Translations under genes and position numbers: made by a program
Shown here: piece by piece, positions 26,235-34,033 of the stretch
How the letters are laid out: each line of letters starts with the position of its first letter
How positions within the stretch are numbered: position 1 is the first letter of the stretch
NCBI RefSeq assembly: GCF_035621135.1
Contig: NZ_CP141728.1
Location: 1,054,001 to 1,118,000, forward strand
Length of the DNA stretch: 64,000 nt
Origin: Sinanaerobacter sp. ZZT-01
GTDB taxonomy: Bacteria; Bacillota; Clostridia; Peptostreptococcales; Anaerovoracaceae
Direction of reading: 5' to 3'
The notes under the pieces: generated by a model
What the model was told of the DNA's origin: nothing
Databases searched by the model: none
The model's input: only the letters and a program-made list of their open reading frames with translations

Positions 26235-27494
26235 CTATTTATTTCTCTTATGACGAAGAAGATCCTGCGGCTCCATTGCTAATCTCTGTCCTCTCAGCAA
26301 GCCGGCAACGCCTTCATATTCATAATGTTTCTTTCCTGTGCAATAATCACAAGTACATTCAATCTTAGGAAGCTCTGTCGGTTCGGTATAAGTAGTAATT
26401 ACACCTTCATAGTTTCTCAAAATTACCTTTTCTGGAGATTGAGAAATTACATACTGAGGCATAACCGGAGTCTTTCCGCCGCCTCCTGGAGCATCTACTA
26501 CAAATGTAGGTACTGCGTAACCGGAAGTATGGCCGCGAAGTCCTTCAATGATTTCAATTCCCTTAGAAACTGGCGTTCTGAAATGCTCAATTCCCAGAGA
26601 CAGGTCACACTGATAGATGTAGTAAGGTCTTACTCTATTCTTAACCAATACATGAACTAATTCTCTCATGATGTGCTGACAATCATTTACTCCGCGAAGT
26701 AATACAGACTGGTTTCCAAGAGGAATACCTGCATCTGCCAGCTTAGCAACTGCAGTCTCTGCTTCTTCTGTCATTTCCTTCTTATGGTTAAAGTGAGTGT
26801 TCAGCCAGATTGGATGGTATTTCTTAAGCATATTTACCAAGCTATCTGTAATACGCATAGGCATTACAACCGGTGTTCTAGAACCCAATCTTACGATCTC
26901 TACATGAGGGATTTCTCTCAACTTCTTAATGATGTATTCCAATACGTCATCATCAACCAATAGACAATCTCCACCGGAAAGAAGTACGTCTCTTACTTGA
27001 GGGGTCTTTCTAACGTATTCAATACATTTGTCAATATCTTCGATGCTTCTAGCACCGTCTGTTTCTCCTGCTAATCTTCTTCTTGTGCAGTGTCTGCAAT
27101 ACATAGAGCACTGGTCTGTGATTAAAAGAAGAACTCTATCCGGATATCTATGGGTTAGACCAGGAGCCGGGGAATCTTCATCCTCATGAAGAGGGTCAAG
27201 CATATCCGCATCGCTTCTGTGGTTTTCAGCGATTACAGGTACAGCCTGCATTCTTACTGGGCATCTTGGATCATCCACATCCATTAAGGATGCATAGTAA
27301 GGCGTGATTCCCAAACGAAAATTATTTGCAACTTCTGTAATGTCTTTTTCTTCAGCGTCTGTTAAATTAATTACTTTCTTTAAATCTTCTACGGTTGTAA
27401 TTCTGTTCGCAACCTGCCACTTCCAATCATTCCACTGTTCGTCAGTAACATCTTTCCAAAGCTCAATGTCTCTGAAATGTCTTCTCTCTGCCAT
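26235..27494 (-). CDS. kamA: L-lysine 2,3-aminomutase (radical SAM, PLP)
   Basis: First step of lysine fermentation: interconverts L-lysine and L-beta-lysine using an S-adenosylmethionine radical and PLP. The [4Fe-4S]-SAM motif is C129-x3-C133-x2-C136 (CSMYCRHC). The PLP-lysine motif PGGGGK follows near residue 341. A Cys-rich C-terminus (ECTCDYCTG) supplies the structural zinc seen in the family. 419 aa matches clostridial KamA. AAAAGGAG precedes the ATG. It is second in the operon after kdd, with a 128-bp gap holding two hairpins. Confidence 0.96.
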   Translation of the reverse strand: MAERRHFRDIELWKDVTDEQWNDWKWQVANRITTVEDLKKVINLTDAEEKDITEVANNFRLGITPYYASLMDVDDPRCPVRMQAVPVIAENHRSDADMLDPLHEDEDSPAPGLTHRYPDRVLLLITDQCSMYCRHCTRRRLAGETDGARSIEDIDKCIEYVRKTPQVRDVLLSGGDCLLVDDDVLEYIIKKLREIPHVEIVRLGSRTPVVMPMRITDSLVNMLKKYHPIWLNTHFNHKKEMTEEAETAVAKLADAGIPLGNQSVLLRGVNDCQHIMRELVHVLVKNRVRPYYIYQCDLSLGIEHFRTPVSKGIEIIEGLRGHTSGYAVPTFVVDAPGGGGKTPVMPQYVISQSPEKVILRNYEGVITTYTEPTELPKIECTCDYCTGKKHYEYEGVAGLLRGQRLAMEPQDLLRHKRNK

Positions 27495-27552
27495 TTTCTA
27501 TCTCCTTTTTATTGCTCCGTTCAAAACAAAGCTTTTTTTAAATTATTTTTTC

Positions 27553-27612
27553 AGGGCGGAAGGCCGAAGAAACCATCCGCTCCTGATTGAAAAACTAAAT
27601 CATTTAGTTTTC
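27553..27612 (-). other. Two hairpins in the kdd-kamA intercistronic gap
   Basis: First hairpin reading leftward: AAAACTAAAT and ATTTAGTTTT arms (27592-27612), then TTCAATC. Second: CAGGAGCGGA and TCCGCCCTG arms (27553-27586), not followed by a T-run. They may be an mRNA-processing or attenuation site that sets different levels of kdd and the kam genes. Confidence 0.4.
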
Positions 27613-27622
27613 CTCATGAAAG

Positions 27623-28657
27623 CTATGCATACATTTCTTGGAAAAGCTTTCTTAGAGGTTCACTCTCTCTAAGAACTTGCAGAGCTACATTTGCATGTCC
27701 CTTGCAATATCCATTACCAATAATCATGTTTACATCTTTACCTACGCCTTCTGCACCCAATGCTGCTTTTGTAAAGCTGGTAGCCATAGAGAAGAAATAT
27801 ACAAGTCCGTCATCCTTACAAGCAAGGATCGATGCCATTTCTGTATTCTCAATGTTTACGCAGTTGATAACAATATCAGCTAACTCACCATCTGTCAACT
27901 CCATAATTTTGTTGTAGATTGTGATTGCATCGGTTGCATCTGCTGCAAAATAATGATCCGCCAGACCCAAATCTTCTGCTCTCTTTGTGGATTTAGGAGA
28001 TCCGCCAATACAGATAACATTTCCATTAATTCCAGCTCTCTTCTTTGCTTCATACAAGCATAGAAGGCCGGATTTTCCACCTCCGCCGATTACGACTACC
28101 GTGTCTCCTGGTTTTACAAGCTTAGCTGCTTGAGCCGGAGCACCTGCTACGTCTAATACGGAGAGAGCTAATGTTTCTGGCATATCTTCCGGAAGAACTG
28201 CATAGATACCACTTTGGAATAAGATCGCATGTCCCTTGATATCAACTTGGTCAATGTCAGGTCTTACTGCAAGAATTTCATCAATTACTAATGGGGTCAA
28301 GGAAAGGGATACTAATGTAGCGATTTTATCGCCAACTTTTAAATCACCTTTGTAATTATCGCCGATTTCCTCAACAGTACCAATCAACATACCGCCAGAA
28401 CCGGTTACCGGGTTCTTATGTTTACCTTGCTTTTCAACATGGCCAAGCATAATTTTTTTGATTTCTTCGATGTTTCCTTCCGCCTGTCTTTCGATCTGTG
28501 TAAAAGAAGCTGAGTCAATGTTCAAAGTATGAACGTTAATCAATACTTCATTGTCATAGATCTCCATATTGTTGTCAATCTTTTCAGCTGGTTGCGGCAA
28601 AACACCTTTTGGGGAGATTACTCTGTGTGTGCCATAAGGGCATCCTTTTTTTTGCAT
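27623..28657 (-). CDS. kdd: L-erythro-3,5-diaminohexanoate dehydrogenase
   Basis: NAD(P)-dependent oxidative deamination of 3,5-diaminohexanoate to 5-amino-3-oxohexanoate, third step of lysine fermentation. 344 aa with an MDR-like architecture. The N-terminal catalytic part opens GCPYGTHRVISPKGVLPQPA. KNPVTGSGGMLIGTVEEIG follows near residue 80, and the Rossmann glycine motif VVVIGGGGKSGLL is near residue 184. The ATG at 28657 was chosen because AAGGAGG sits nine bases upstream; an ATG at 28666 abuts it. First gene of the operon, about 90 bp downstream of a sigma-54 promoter. Its whole sequence is paralogous to the sensor part of the neighbouring regulator. Confidence 0.93.
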   Translation of the reverse strand: MQKKGCPYGTHRVISPKGVLPQPAEKIDNNMEIYDNEVLINVHTLNIDSASFTQIERQAEGNIEEIKKIMLGHVEKQGKHKNPVTGSGGMLIGTVEEIGDNYKGDLKVGDKIATLVSLSLTPLVIDEILAVRPDIDQVDIKGHAILFQSGIYAVLPEDMPETLALSVLDVAGAPAQAAKLVKPGDTVVVIGGGGKSGLLCLYEAKKRAGINGNVICIGGSPKSTKRAEDLGLADHYFAADATDAITIYNKIMELTDGELADIVINCVNIENTEMASILACKDDGLVYFFSMATSFTKAALGAEGVGKDVNMIIGNGYCKGHANVALQVLRESEPLRKLFQEMYA

Positions 28658-28758
28658 GTTTTTCATCCTCCTTAAAGTTTAAAAAAATTATTTTGCATAA
28701 TGCGCTGTAAACTATAAAAATATTCTCTCACATAAAAATATTTCCACTCAAATATAGA

Positions 28759-28774
28759 GCAAATAATATGCCAA
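28759..28774 (-). promoter_or_regulatory. Sigma-54 promoter of the kdd-kam-ato operon
   Basis: On the minus strand TTGGCATATTATTTGC has the invariant GG and GC separated by ten bases, a near-perfect -24/-12 element. Transcription should start near 28747, about 90 nt before kdd. It makes the operon dependent on an enhancer-binding activator such as the one encoded just upstream. Confidence 0.85.
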
Positions 28775-28802
28775 AATGATAAAACCACTATTTTTTTCGC
28801 CA

Positions 28803-28883
28803 GATACGTTTTTTTTGCAAAATATTTCTGCTTATTTTCAATTTTGCCTATCTTTTTTGACATTTTTTTTGAAAAATCGTATC
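28803..28883. promoter_or_regulatory. Candidate activator-binding half-sites upstream of the kdd promoter
   Basis: GATAC at 28803-28807 and its inverse GTATC at 28879-28883 flank the AT-rich region about 30-110 bp upstream of the sigma-54 promoter. The extended half-sites CAGATACGTT and CGGATACGAT resemble those in the kal leader. Enhancer function is inferred only from position and similarity. Confidence 0.35.
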
Positions 28884-28921
28884 CGCGACCAAATATAGAA
28901 CCATTTTCAACTCAAACAACC

Positions 28922-28958
28922 AAAAAACAGTGATCCATTTTCGGTTCACTGTTTTTTT
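28922..28958 (-). terminator. Terminator of the sigma-54 activator gene
   Basis: On the minus strand AAAACAGTGAACC and GGATCACTGTTTT pair (one mismatch) around GAAAAT, and T residues follow. It separates the activator gene from the kdd promoter region. T-runs on both sides mean it may act in both directions. Confidence 0.75.
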
Positions 28959-28974
28959 AGATAAAAACATATAT

Positions 28975-31068
28975 TTATTCTTCCCGCTCCGGCAAGCAAA
29001 TATTATATTTATTTTTCTTTCTAATGAATTGTGTTTGGCTAATACCGAGCGCTTTTGCTGCTTTCCTTGATGATCCGTATTTTTCGTAAGCAAACTGCAT
29101 AATGCTCCGCTCGAAATTATTAACCATCGTGTCCAGTGTCAACTCTTTATTTGTATCAAACTCTTCTTGATTAAAGTCAATGTTAACAGAGCTGTACAAA
29201 TCGGAATGCAGTTCTTTTGTGACATCAAATACTGAAATATTTTCATTCCTAGCAGAAATCAAAAGTCTTTGCACGACATTTTCTAATTCTCGTATATTGC
29301 CAGGCCAGCTACAGCCCTGCAAATATTCTAAAGCATCTGGCGTAATCGTCCGCACTGTTCCGAATTTCGCATTGTATTTTCTGAAAAAATGCTGAACAAG
29401 GTTTGGAATTTCTGCTTTTCTTTCATCTAAATTCGGTACGCGAATCGGAAACACATTGAGACGGTAATACAAATCTTTTCGAAATCTTTTTTCTTCAATC
29501 AACTGTTCCAAATCTCGATTTGTTGCAGAAACTATGCGGACATTCGTTTTAATCGGTACCGTTCCGCCCACTCGATAAAATTCTCCGTCCTGAATTGCAC
29601 GCAGCAGTTTTGCCTGCAAATCCATCGGCAATTCGCCAACCTCATCCAAAAAAATAATTCCATTGTCTCCTAACTCAAAATACCCTTTCTTTCCTCCGGC
29701 ATTCGCACCGGTAAATGCTCCTTTTTCATAGCCGAAGAATTCGGATTCGATTAAATTATCCGCAATGGAAGCACAGTTGATTTTGATGTATGGCTGCATA
29801 TTTCGATTGCTGTTTTTCTGAATTAAACTTGCAACTCTTTCCTTACCAACTCCAGTATCTCCTGTAATCAGCACATTGCAATCATATTTTGCCACGCTGA
29901 GAATTTCATCGACAACGGTTGCCATCGCACTGCTGTTGCAGATAAAATCATCTAATAGAGTCTTCTGATAGACAGTTTGCTCATATCCGTATTTGTTTTT
30001 ACGCAGCGAATAAGCTATGTTATCGACAATTTTATAAGAATCCAGCTTTGAATTTGCAACATACGGCGCAATATCACGCATGAGTTCAATATCAAATTCA
30101 GCGTACTCTTCTTCATATCCGTCTGCACATTTTATCTGGATTTCCCGGGAAATAGCCTCTGTTATATATAAGGCAATGTTGTAATTGTTAATCAAATTTG
30201 CAAAGTAAACGGTTCCTCCCGGCTTGGTCGATAAAATGTTTATCGTTTCTGCACCTGGTATATCCGCACAGTTTACGCTGACATCAAACAATCCAACATC
30301 CAGTTTCTCCAAGCTCTCAACTGGCTTTAAAATGTTTACATAGTGAACCTCCGAAAAGGTCTTCTCCAAGATATCTTTTAGTTCCTTCCCTCTTATTCCG
30401 ATGTCTGTGTTATTATCAAAAAGACAGATAATTTCTGCATCGTCACCTGCTGATTTTCGAATTGCTCTTCCAAAGAGCAAATTGGTCAGCAAGCTGTTTC
30501 CTACTACAAGGCAGCGTTTTTTATTTTTCGCACTTTTATAAGCGGAATATAGAGTTCCAGACTCATCAAACGTATAGAGCATCAGATTAATGGGCAGATC
30601 TTCTGGTTTTTTTACCACCGGAACTTTATTGAATAAAATTGCATATCCGCCTGCATCCACTTGTGTATATGCCATGTCGACTTTTGAAATGTGCGTTAAA
30701 AACAGCGGAATCCCTGCCAGCGATGCATTGCAGATGATTTCATCCCCTACTTTTAACCCTTTTGTATTTTCATACTCCTCACCGATTTCTTCGACCGTTC
30801 CAAAGATAACTCCCCCGGTATCTGTCACCGGATTATGCAGCTTACCGCGTTTTTCAACAATATGCAGAATCCTTTCTTTTATCCTCTCCATATTATTGTT
30901 GCATTCAATACAAATTTGACGGAAGCTGGTGCTTTCTATATGAATTTTCTGTACATTAATTCGCAGTTCATTTGGATATATATCTCTATCGTTATTAATC
31001 CTCCATGCTGAGGTAGGCAAAACGTGGTTTGGTTCCATGACACGATTTATTCCATAAATATTACGCAT
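28975..31068 (-). CDS. Sigma-54-dependent activator with a Kdd-like (diaminohexanoate dehydrogenase-like) sensor domain
   Basis: 697-aa enhancer-binding protein. Residues 1 to about 345 align end to end with the adjacent Kdd enzyme: RVMEPNHVLPTSAWRI versus RVISPKGVLPQPAEKI, KLHNPVTDTGGVIFGTVEEIGE versus KHKNPVTGSGGMLIGTVEEIGD, and SVNCADIPGAET versus VINCVNIENTEM. The Rossmann glycine motif at about 184 is VVGNSLLTNLL instead of IGGGGKSGLL, so nucleotide binding is probably lost. Residues about 370-600 are the AAA+ domain with Walker A GDTGVGKE and the sigma-54-contacting GAFTGA loop near 447. The C-terminus is a Fis-type HTH (SSRKAAKALGISQTQFIRKK). ATG at 31068 with AAGGAG. It lies between two sigma-54 promoters of the lysine genes and is the obvious activator. 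The ligand is presumably a pathway intermediate (inference). Confidence 0.9.
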   Translation of the reverse strand: MRNIYGINRVMEPNHVLPTSAWRINNDRDIYPNELRINVQKIHIESTSFRQICIECNNNMERIKERILHIVEKRGKLHNPVTDTGGVIFGTVEEIGEEYENTKGLKVGDEIICNASLAGIPLFLTHISKVDMAYTQVDAGGYAILFNKVPVVKKPEDLPINLMLYTFDESGTLYSAYKSAKNKKRCLVVGNSLLTNLLFGRAIRKSAGDDAEIICLFDNNTDIGIRGKELKDILEKTFSEVHYVNILKPVESLEKLDVGLFDVSVNCADIPGAETINILSTKPGGTVYFANLINNYNIALYITEAISREIQIKCADGYEEEYAEFDIELMRDIAPYVANSKLDSYKIVDNIAYSLRKNKYGYEQTVYQKTLLDDFICNSSAMATVVDEILSVAKYDCNVLITGDTGVGKERVASLIQKNSNRNMQPYIKINCASIADNLIESEFFGYEKGAFTGANAGGKKGYFELGDNGIIFLDEVGELPMDLQAKLLRAIQDGEFYRVGGTVPIKTNVRIVSATNRDLEQLIEEKRFRKDLYYRLNVFPIRVPNLDERKAEIPNLVQHFFRKYNAKFGTVRTITPDALEYLQGCSWPGNIRELENVVQRLLISARNENISVFDVTKELHSDLYSSVNIDFNQEEFDTNKELTLDTMVNNFERSIMQFAYEKYGSSRKAAKALGISQTQFIRKKNKYNICLPEREE

Positions 31069-31125
31069 TTTCATCTCCTTCCAAAAAAAATCCGATGCCA
31101 AATCGGTTCAGTTTTAGCTTATACT

Positions 31126-31155
31126 AAGCATAACGCATTGGCATGAAATTTGCAA
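31126..31155 (-). promoter_or_regulatory. Possible sigma-A promoter of the activator gene, overlapping the kal promoter
   Basis: Reading leftward, TTGCAA (31150-31155), 17 bp and TATGCT (-10) give a 4/6 plus 4/6 match. It overlaps the sigma-54 element of kal on the other strand, so the two promoters could exclude each other. A small inverted repeat CCGAT/ATCGG (31092-31106) lies in the leader just before the ribosome site. Confidence 0.35.
31138..31153 (+). promoter_or_regulatory. Sigma-54 promoter of kal
   Basis: TTGGCATGAAATTTGC has GG and GC ten bases apart and full -24/-12 consensus character. Transcription should start near 31165, giving a leader of about 105 nt before kal. Confidence 0.85.
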
Positions 31156-31190
31156 CTTATTTTTAGTGTTACATAATTAACTTTCAAAGC

Positions 31191-31224
31191 GATACATGTT
31201 AGGCATATCCTATTTTTATGTATC
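31191..31224. promoter_or_regulatory. Inverted GATAC half-sites in the kal leader
   Basis: GCGATACATG (GATAC at 31191-31195) and its inverse ATGTATCGT (GTATC at 31220-31224) have perfectly complementary 8-base cores CGATACAT/ATGTATCG. They lie 25-60 bp downstream of the expected start site. They resemble the half-sites upstream of kdd and may be activator sites or an RNA hairpin. Confidence 0.4.
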
Positions 31225-31269
31225 GTAAAAGTAGAATAAAGTACCTAAATGCGTAAAGGAGAAAATGAA

Positions 31270-31659
31270 ATGGAAAAGATCACCTCAACAATTCGTTTAA
31301 GAATGTCTCACAAAGACGCACACTATGGCGGCAGCCTAGTTGATGGCGCTCACATGGTTCACTTGTTTGGAGACGTTGCTACTGAGCTTTTAATTAAGGC
31401 AGATGGAGACGAAGGCTTATTTTTAAGATACGATGAAGTTGAATTTTTAGCTCCAACTTATGCTGGAGATTACATTGAAGCTTATGGAGAAATCACTAAA
31501 TTAGGCAATACTTCCAGAAAAATGGAATTTGTTGCAAAGAAAGTCGTTGCTGCAAGACCGGACATCAGTCCTTCTGCTGCTGATTTTTTAGAAGAGCCTA
31601 TCGTTGTTTGCAGAGCAAAAGGCGTTTGTGTCACTCCAAAAGAATCCAAGAGAAAATAA
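31270..31659 (+). CDS. kal: 3-aminobutyryl-CoA ammonia-lyase
   Basis: Hotdog-fold enzyme of 129 aa that removes ammonia from L-3-aminobutyryl-CoA to give crotonyl-CoA in lysine fermentation. The N-terminal [20 protein letters not shown] motif, [10 protein letters not shown] and [17 protein letters not shown] are characteristic of Kal. The ATG at 31270 has AAAGGAG at eight bases; an in-frame ATG 21 bases earlier lacks a site. Unlike the other lysine genes it is transcribed rightward, alone, from its own sigma-54 promoter, and ends at a strong hairpin. The kce gene, which would normally be close, is not next to it. Confidence 0.93.
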   Translation: MEKITSTIRLRMSHKDAHYGGSLVDGAHMVHLFGDVATELLIKADGDEGLFLRYDEVEFLAPTYAGDYIEAYGEITKLGNTSRKMEFVAKKVVAARPDISPSAADFLEEPIVVCRAKGVCVTPKESKRK

Positions 31660-31680
31660 GAAACATATATATACACTCAT

Positions 31681-31719
31681 ACTAAAAGTGCCCGTTCAAT
31701 TATGACGGGTATTTTTAGT
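31681..31719 (+). terminator. Terminator of kal
   Basis: ACTAAAAGTGCCCGT and ACGGGTATTTTTAGT form a 15-bp stem with two G-T pairs around a 9-nt loop. The 3' arm contains TATTTTT. It starts 22 bp after the kal stop. Confidence 0.75.
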
Positions 31720-31727
31720 GCAAGAAA

Positions 31728-31758
31728 AAATTAGGTGCAAGCAAGCCACACCTAATTT
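31728..31758 (-). terminator. Terminator of the pseudouridine synthase gene
   Basis: AAATTAGGTG and CACCTAATTT form a perfect 10-bp stem, and TTTTTTCTTG follows on the minus strand. It lies directly after the stop of the leftward gene. Confidence 0.85.
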
Positions 31759-31765
31759 CTAATAA

Positions 31766-32470
31766 TCAGCAATTCTTCAAATAATTAATTTCTTCTTGTG
31801 TCAGCTTCCGATAATGTCCTTCTTTCAATCTTCCCAAATAAAGCTCTCCCATTGCCACTCGTTCCAAATCAATCACTTTATTTCCTACACTTGCAAACAT
31901 TTTGCGAACCTGACGATTTTTTCCTTCGTAGATCTGAATTTCTACCAGACTGGTATGTGCTGTTCCTTTTAGTACCTTCACTTTCGCCTGTGACGTTACG
32001 AATCCGCCAATATCCACTCCATTTCTGAGCTGTGCAAGCCTCGCATCTGATATAATGCCATTGACTCTGGCTCGATAGGTCTTATAAATTTTATGTTTTG
32101 GATGTGTCAGACGATATGCCAAATCTCCATCATTAGTCAGTAACAATAAACCGGATGTATTATAATCCAAACGACCAATCGGAAAAATGCGTTCGGAAAC
32201 ATCTGTTAGCAAATCCAAAACTGTTGCCCTTCCGTCTTCATCGGAAACAGTAGTAACAAAACCTTTGGGTTTATTCAGCATAAGATATATTAATTTTTTA
32301 ACAGGCTCAATCTTTCGTCCTGAAACCTCAACGATGTCACCCTCAACCACGTCATATCCCGGTTTTCTCATAACAGTACCATTTATTTTTACATTTCCAG
32401 CTATGGTCAGTTCGTCTGCTTTTCTTCGAGATGCAATCCCCGATTGAGCAATGTACTTGTTTAATCTCAT
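31766..32470 (-). CDS. rluB: rRNA pseudouridine synthase, RluB/RsuA family
   Basis: Isomerises a specific uridine to pseudouridine in rRNA; by family the large-subunit site near helix 80 is likely. An S4 RNA-binding domain covers residues 1-60 (MRLNKYIAQSGIASRRKADELI-type start). The catalytic motif with the essential Asp is GRLDYNTSGLLLLTNDGDLAYRLTHP near residue 98, and GKNRQVRKMF follows. 234 aa is normal. GAGGATAAAG precedes the ATG. The usual neighbours in Firmicutes are scpA/scpB, which in this window lie 29 kb away. RsuA-type 16S specificity is the main alternative. Confidence 0.9.
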   Translation of the reverse strand: MRLNKYIAQSGIASRRKADELTIAGNVKINGTVMRKPGYDVVEGDIVEVSGRKIEPVKKLIYLMLNKPKGFVTTVSDEDGRATVLDLLTDVSERIFPIGRLDYNTSGLLLLTNDGDLAYRLTHPKHKIYKTYRARVNGIISDARLAQLRNGVDIGGFVTSQAKVKVLKGTAHTSLVEIQIYEGKNRQVRKMFASVGNKVIDLERVAMGELYLGRLKEGHYRKLTQEEINYLKNC

Positions 32471-32568
32471 CTTTATCCTCTTTTTCTTCTATTTTCGCAC
32501 GTTTATCATATAGTTTCCCTCAGAAGTTGTCAACTGATTCAAAGAGATTTTTTTGTCCAAGCATTTTC

Positions 32569-33882
32569 TTACAGTATTTTCTCTTTATAGATATTTGCTA
32601 AATCATATTTTTTGGCACGTTTTTGAATTGTCTTTTTATCAGTGGTGTAAAGCCCCTTTTCTTTCATCCGCTCAAAATACTCCGCTCCGGCAAAAGTATA
32701 GCGTTTCATCAAACCATCTTTTGTTTTTATCTTTTCATTTGCATAAGAAATAATATCTCCCAATGCAAGCTGCGGCGGCAATTCTAACGGTCTCATCCCT
32801 TTTATCAGACGCGCCGCATTGTATCCGGCTAACGTTCCTGTTGTAATCGCTTCTGTATGACCAACAAATAAGCCTGATTTTTCACCTCCGCAAAGAAGGT
32901 TCTCTATCCCGTCTACCATCATATTATTTTCTCTCTCTGCAACAGAAAGATATCTGATCGAATTTCCCTTTCCTCCTGCGTATGGATCAATGTAGCGTGC
33001 ATTTTCCATGCCCGGCACTCTTCTTAATTTTTCCAATGGAAAGAAAGGCGTCATAATTTTTGCATACCCTGTGTCCAAAAGAACAATATTGTCTGCAAAT
33101 TCTTCCAATGCATATTGCTGACATACTTTTAAATCCAATTTTTCTTTTGTAATCTGCTCAGGCGGTAATGGAATGATCGCCACCCCTTTTTCGTTCAGTT
33201 CTCTTTGAATTTCACTGGATAAGGATTCCTTCTCTAATTTTCCGGAGCCACTGAATGCACCGAACGCTCCATCTTTTCTCTGCCCCATAATATCGTTCAA
33301 GCCTGCTTTTTGTGTAATACTGACACGCGGTCCAAATGAAGGACAGCGCAGGATACACATGCAGCATCCATTTCCGTAAGTCAGACAATTCCCCATCGGC
33401 CCGGTAGACCCGGTACATTCAACAAAAAAGTCTCCTTCCAATATAGTCCCATCTGCCAAAGTAATGCTCTTAAGACATTTTTTCTGTTCCTGTGCACTGC
33501 TTCCAGCGGAAGAGGCCTGTAACTCGACATCAATCGCTCTTGCAATCGTATGTATTTCAATCCCCTGCTCTTCAAGAAACCGCCTTACATGCGGCTCCAC
33601 TTTAATGACATCATACAGGCTCGCATGCCGATGTCCGGGAAAATCTACATTTTTATGCCGACTCAGTGCATCGGTAATTGCAAACAATTCTCCTGCTCCA
33701 AGCGCAATATTTTCCTCGGCTGCCGTATATCTTCCATTGTTGCGCATGATACCGCCCACATTTCCAAGCCCTAAAAGCAAATCCGTCTTTTCAACCAAAA
33801 CTACATCCGCCCCGGCCTTTTTCGCAGCCAAGGACGCTGCACACCCGGACCAGCCTCCGCCAATTACAATCACTCTATTCAA
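32569..33882 (-). CDS. FAD-dependent oxidoreductase (FAD_oxidored family)
   Basis: 437-aa flavoprotein of unknown substrate. The FAD-binding Rossmann motif VIVIGGGWSGCAAS is at residues 4-17, followed by an acidic strand end (VVLVEKTD). GLGNVGGIMRNNGRY, a Cys-rich loop (GNCLTYGNGCCMCILRCPSFGP) and IENLLCGGEKSGLFVGHTEAITTG define the family. The TTG start at 33882 is chosen because AAGGAGG lies eight bases upstream and translation then begins at the Rossmann strand. An upstream ATG has no ribosome site. The cysteines could bind an Fe-S cluster. Nothing in the neighbourhood gives the substrate. Confidence 0.82.
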   Translation of the reverse strand: MNRVIVIGGGWSGCAASLAAKKAGADVVLVEKTDLLLGLGNVGGIMRNNGRYTAAEENIALGAGELFAITDALSRHKNVDFPGHRHASLYDVIKVEPHVRRFLEEQGIEIHTIARAIDVELQASSAGSSAQEQKKCLKSITLADGTILEGDFFVECTGSTGPMGNCLTYGNGCCMCILRCPSFGPRVSITQKAGLNDIMGQRKDGAFGAFSGSGKLEKESLSSEIQRELNEKGVAIIPLPPEQITKEKLDLKVCQQYALEEFADNIVLLDTGYAKIMTPFFPLEKLRRVPGMENARYIDPYAGGKGNSIRYLSVAERENNMMVDGIENLLCGGEKSGLFVGHTEAITTGTLAGYNAARLIKGMRPLELPPQLALGDIISYANEKIKTKDGLMKRYTFAGAEYFERMKEKGLYTTDKKTIQKRAKKYDLANIYKEKIL

Positions 33883-34033
33883 AAGAAATACCTCCTTAAC
33901 ACTGTTTTTTTGCATACATTACAGTATATGAGGAGGTATGTTTTTTTACTTCTTATTCTTATAAAGAGCTTTCAAAAATACTGATTTCAAATTACATTTT
34001 AACTGCTTTTTTCTATTTAAGTTATTAATTTTT

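Noticed and set aside
28672-28863. Short open frame in the kdd upstream region
   Set aside because: It covers the sigma-54 promoter, is rich in Lys/Phe/Ile as expected of AT-rich DNA, and has no ribosome site.
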